Shown: in pieces, positions 4,743 to 6,165 of the stretch
Layout of the letters: every line of letters starts with the position of its first letter
Numbering within the stretch: position 1 is the first letter of the stretch
From: Novosphingobium sp.
GTDB taxonomy: Bacteria; Pseudomonadota; Alphaproteobacteria; Sphingomonadales; Sphingomonadaceae
DNA length: 6,165 nucleotides
Reading direction: 5' to 3'
Assembly (NCBI GenBank): GCA_020853995.1
Contig: JADYXV010000015.1
Location: 1-6,165 of the forward strand
Program-made: the position numbers and the translations under genes
Notes under the pieces: model-generated
The model's database searches: none
Seen by the model: only the letters and a program-made list of their open reading frames with translations
What the model was told of the DNA's origin: nothing

Positions 4743-6165
4743 GTGTCCGCTAACAGCCTGAATGTATCCCTCGCCAGCCAAGGCTTTCCTGAACCGGCAG
4801 AACTGTTCGCCAATCTCGGCACCGCGTCGTTGGTTGAACACGCCGTGCGCAACGGCGAAGGCCTGCTTTCAGTAGACGGACCGCTGGTTGTCGAAACCGG
4901 GAAGCACACAGGCCGCAGCGCGAAGGACAAATTCATTGTCCGCGATGCCGAAACGGAAAACACCGTATGGTGGGGCAAGACCAACGTTTCGATGACGCCT
5001 GAGCACTTTGCCGCACTCAAAGCTGATTTCATCAAGGCGCTGGGCGAAAAAGATCGCCTCTACGTTTCCGACCTGTTTGGTGGCAGCCAGCCCGAACACC
5101 GCGTGAATGTGCGCGTGATCAACGAATTTGCATGGCACAACCTGTTTGTGCGCACCCTGCTGGTCCGCCCGACTGATGCTGAACTGGCAACGATTGCCCC
5201 TGAATACACGATCATCGATCTGCCCAGCTTCCGCGCCGATCCTTCACGCCATGGTTGCCGCAGCGAAACCGTGGTTGCGGTGAACTTCACCGAAAAGCTG
5301 ATCCTGATCGGCGGCACGGCATATGCCGGTGAAATGAAAAAGTCGGTCTTCGGCATCCTCAACTACCTGCTGCCGGTCAAGGGCGTCATGCCGATGCACT
5401 GTTCGGCAAACGTTGGTCCAGACGGCAAGACCGCCGTCTTCTTCGGCCTTTCCGGCACCGGCAAGACCACACTTTCCGCCGATGCTTCGCGCACGCTGAT
5501 CGGCGATGACGAACATGGCTGGTCGGACACCGCCGTGTTCAATTTCGAAGGCGGCTGCTACGCCAAGATGATCCGCCTTTCGGGCGAAGCTGAGCCTGAA
5601 ATCTTCGCTACGACCAAGCGTTTCGGCACGATCCTTGAAAACGTGGTGATTGATCCGGTTACCCGCGAGATCGATCTTGACGACAACAGCCTGGCTGAAA
5701 ACAGCCGTGGATCTTATCCCATCGATTTCATTCCAAACTGCTCGGAGAAGAACCTCGGCCCGGTCCCTGCCAACCTGATCTTCCTGACGGCGGATGCTTA
5801 TGGCGTGCTGCCTCCGATCGCGCGTTTGACCGCTGACCAGGCGATGTACCACTTCCTTTCGGGCTACACCGCGCGCGTTGCTGGAACCGAAATCGGCGTG
5901 ACCGAACCCGAAGCCACGTTCAGCACCTGCTTTGGCGCACCGTTCATGCCGCGCCACCCGTCGGTCTATGGCAATCTGCTGAAAGAACGCATCGCTAAAG
6001 GCGGCGTGAAGTGCTGGCTGGTCAACACCGGCTGGTCAGGCGGCAAGGCTACGCAGGAAGGCATCAAGCGTATGCCGATCAAGGCCACCCGCGCCCTGCT
6101 CAATGCTGCGCTCGACGGCAGCCTGAACAACGCAACCTTCAAGAAGGACCCGAACTTCGGCTTCG
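4743..6165 (+). CDS. pckA: ATP-dependent phosphoenolpyruvate carboxykinase, 3' end beyond the window
   Basis: The enzyme converts oxaloacetate and ATP to PEP, CO2 and ADP, the entry step of gluconeogenesis in the cytoplasm. The 474 codons seen are most of the usual 530-540. By alignment from memory with E. coli PckA the catalytic set is intact: Arg58 in TGRSAKDK, Lys200 in YAGEMKKS (Lys213 in E. coli), His219 in MHCSANVG (His232), P-loop GLSGTGKTT with Lys241 (Lys254), Asp255/Asp256 in IGDDEHGW (268/269), and Arg322 in NSRGSYPIDF (Arg333). The P-loop form GLSGTGKT marks the ATP-type enzyme rather than the GTP-type. The GTG start has an excellent Shine-Dalgarno; an ATG at 4653 would add 30 residues unlike the family. 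It diverges from chvI, an arrangement known in rhizobia. It produces PEP, the phosphodonor for the PTS proteins encoded across the control region. Confidence 0.97.
   Translation, partial: MSANSLNVSLASQGFPEPAELFANLGTASLVEHAVRNGEGLLSVDGPLVVETGKHTGRSAKDKFIVRDAETENTVWWGKTNVSMTPEHFAALKADFIKALGEKDRLYVSDLFGGSQPEHRVNVRVINEFAWHNLFVRTLLVRPTDAELATIAPEYTIIDLPSFRADPSRHGCRSETVVAVNFTEKLILIGGTAYAGEMKKSVFGILNYLLPVKGVMPMHCSANVGPDGKTAVFFGLSGTGKTTLSADASRTLIGDDEHGWSDTAVFNFEGGCYAKMIRLSGEAEPEIFATTKRFGTILENVVIDPVTREIDLDDNSLAENSRGSYPIDFIPNCSEKNLGPVPANLIFLTADAYGVLPPIARLTADQAMYHFLSGYTARVAGTEIGVTEPEATFSTCFGAPFMPRHPSVYGNLLKERIAKGGVKCWLVNTGWSGGKATQEGIKRMPIKATRALLNAALDGSLNNATFKKDPNFGF

Noticed and set aside
3744..4841. ChvI frame extended to an ATG at 4841 (365 residues)
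   Set aside because: The extra 114 residues have no domain character, cross the whole divergent control region and run antisense to the pckA start. The receiver domain begins normally 15 residues after the ATG at 4499.
5244..5957. 237-codon open frame antisense to pckA
   Set aside because: It lies wholly opposite a well-conserved enzyme gene and has no recognisable domain; long antisense frames are common in GC-rich coding DNA.
1..6165. Mobile elements, CRISPR, tRNA or rRNA genes, or a novel defence system
   Set aside because: I saw no transposase or integrase, terminal repeats, spaced direct repeat arrays or RNA-gene signatures. All large reading frames belong to a conserved housekeeping/regulatory locus.

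Overview
The window is about 60% GC and densely coded. It looks like the chromosome of an alphaproteobacterium, most likely a sphingomonad (Novosphingobium/Erythrobacter/Sphingomonas type). The clues are the gene order, a short C-terminal-only HprK, the style of the ChvG/ChvI proteins, and an ATP-type PEP carboxykinase next to the two-component genes. The taxonomic call is inference from protein style and synteny; no rRNA or other marker is present.

Layout. Six genes run leftward on the minus strand in the order chvI (4499-3744), chvG (3757-2171), hprK (2174-1749), rapZ (1687-755), a mannose-family PTS EIIA gene (612-208) and HPr (206-1, cut by the window edge). chvI/chvG and chvG/hprK overlap by a few bases, and EIIA/HPr are separated by one base, so these junctions look translationally coupled. 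rapZ is set off by a 61-bp spacer upstream and a 142-bp spacer downstream. pckA runs rightward from a GTG at 4743 and leaves the window after 474 codons. The 243-bp region 4500-4742 separates the divergent chvI and pckA genes and is the main control region.

How the genes fit together. ChvG (membrane sensor kinase) and ChvI (OmpR-type regulator) form the envelope/acid-stress two-component system of alphaproteobacteria, known as BvrS/BvrR in Brucella. HprK, EIIA(Man) and HPr belong to the regulatory 'incomplete' PTS, which passes phosphate from PEP without a visible sugar permease. HprK is expected to phosphorylate HPr at a serine, and that serine (Ser54) is present here beside the catalytic His21. 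RapZ is a P-loop small-molecule/RNA-adaptor protein. PckA makes PEP, the phosphodonor of the PTS. The locus therefore plausibly links envelope signalling, PTS phosphorylation state and the gluconeogenic PEP supply.

This is a known type of conserved locus. I see no mobile element, CRISPR array, RNA gene or clearly new system. The points worth a second look are: HprK lacking the usual His before its Walker A motif, a probable TTG start of chvG inside the end of chvI, a possible 45-codon ORF bridging rapZ and EIIA, an 8-bp tandem duplication plus stem-loop between hprK and rapZ, and repeats and a leader hairpin in the chvI-pckA control region. No gene-free stretch exceeds 300 bases.
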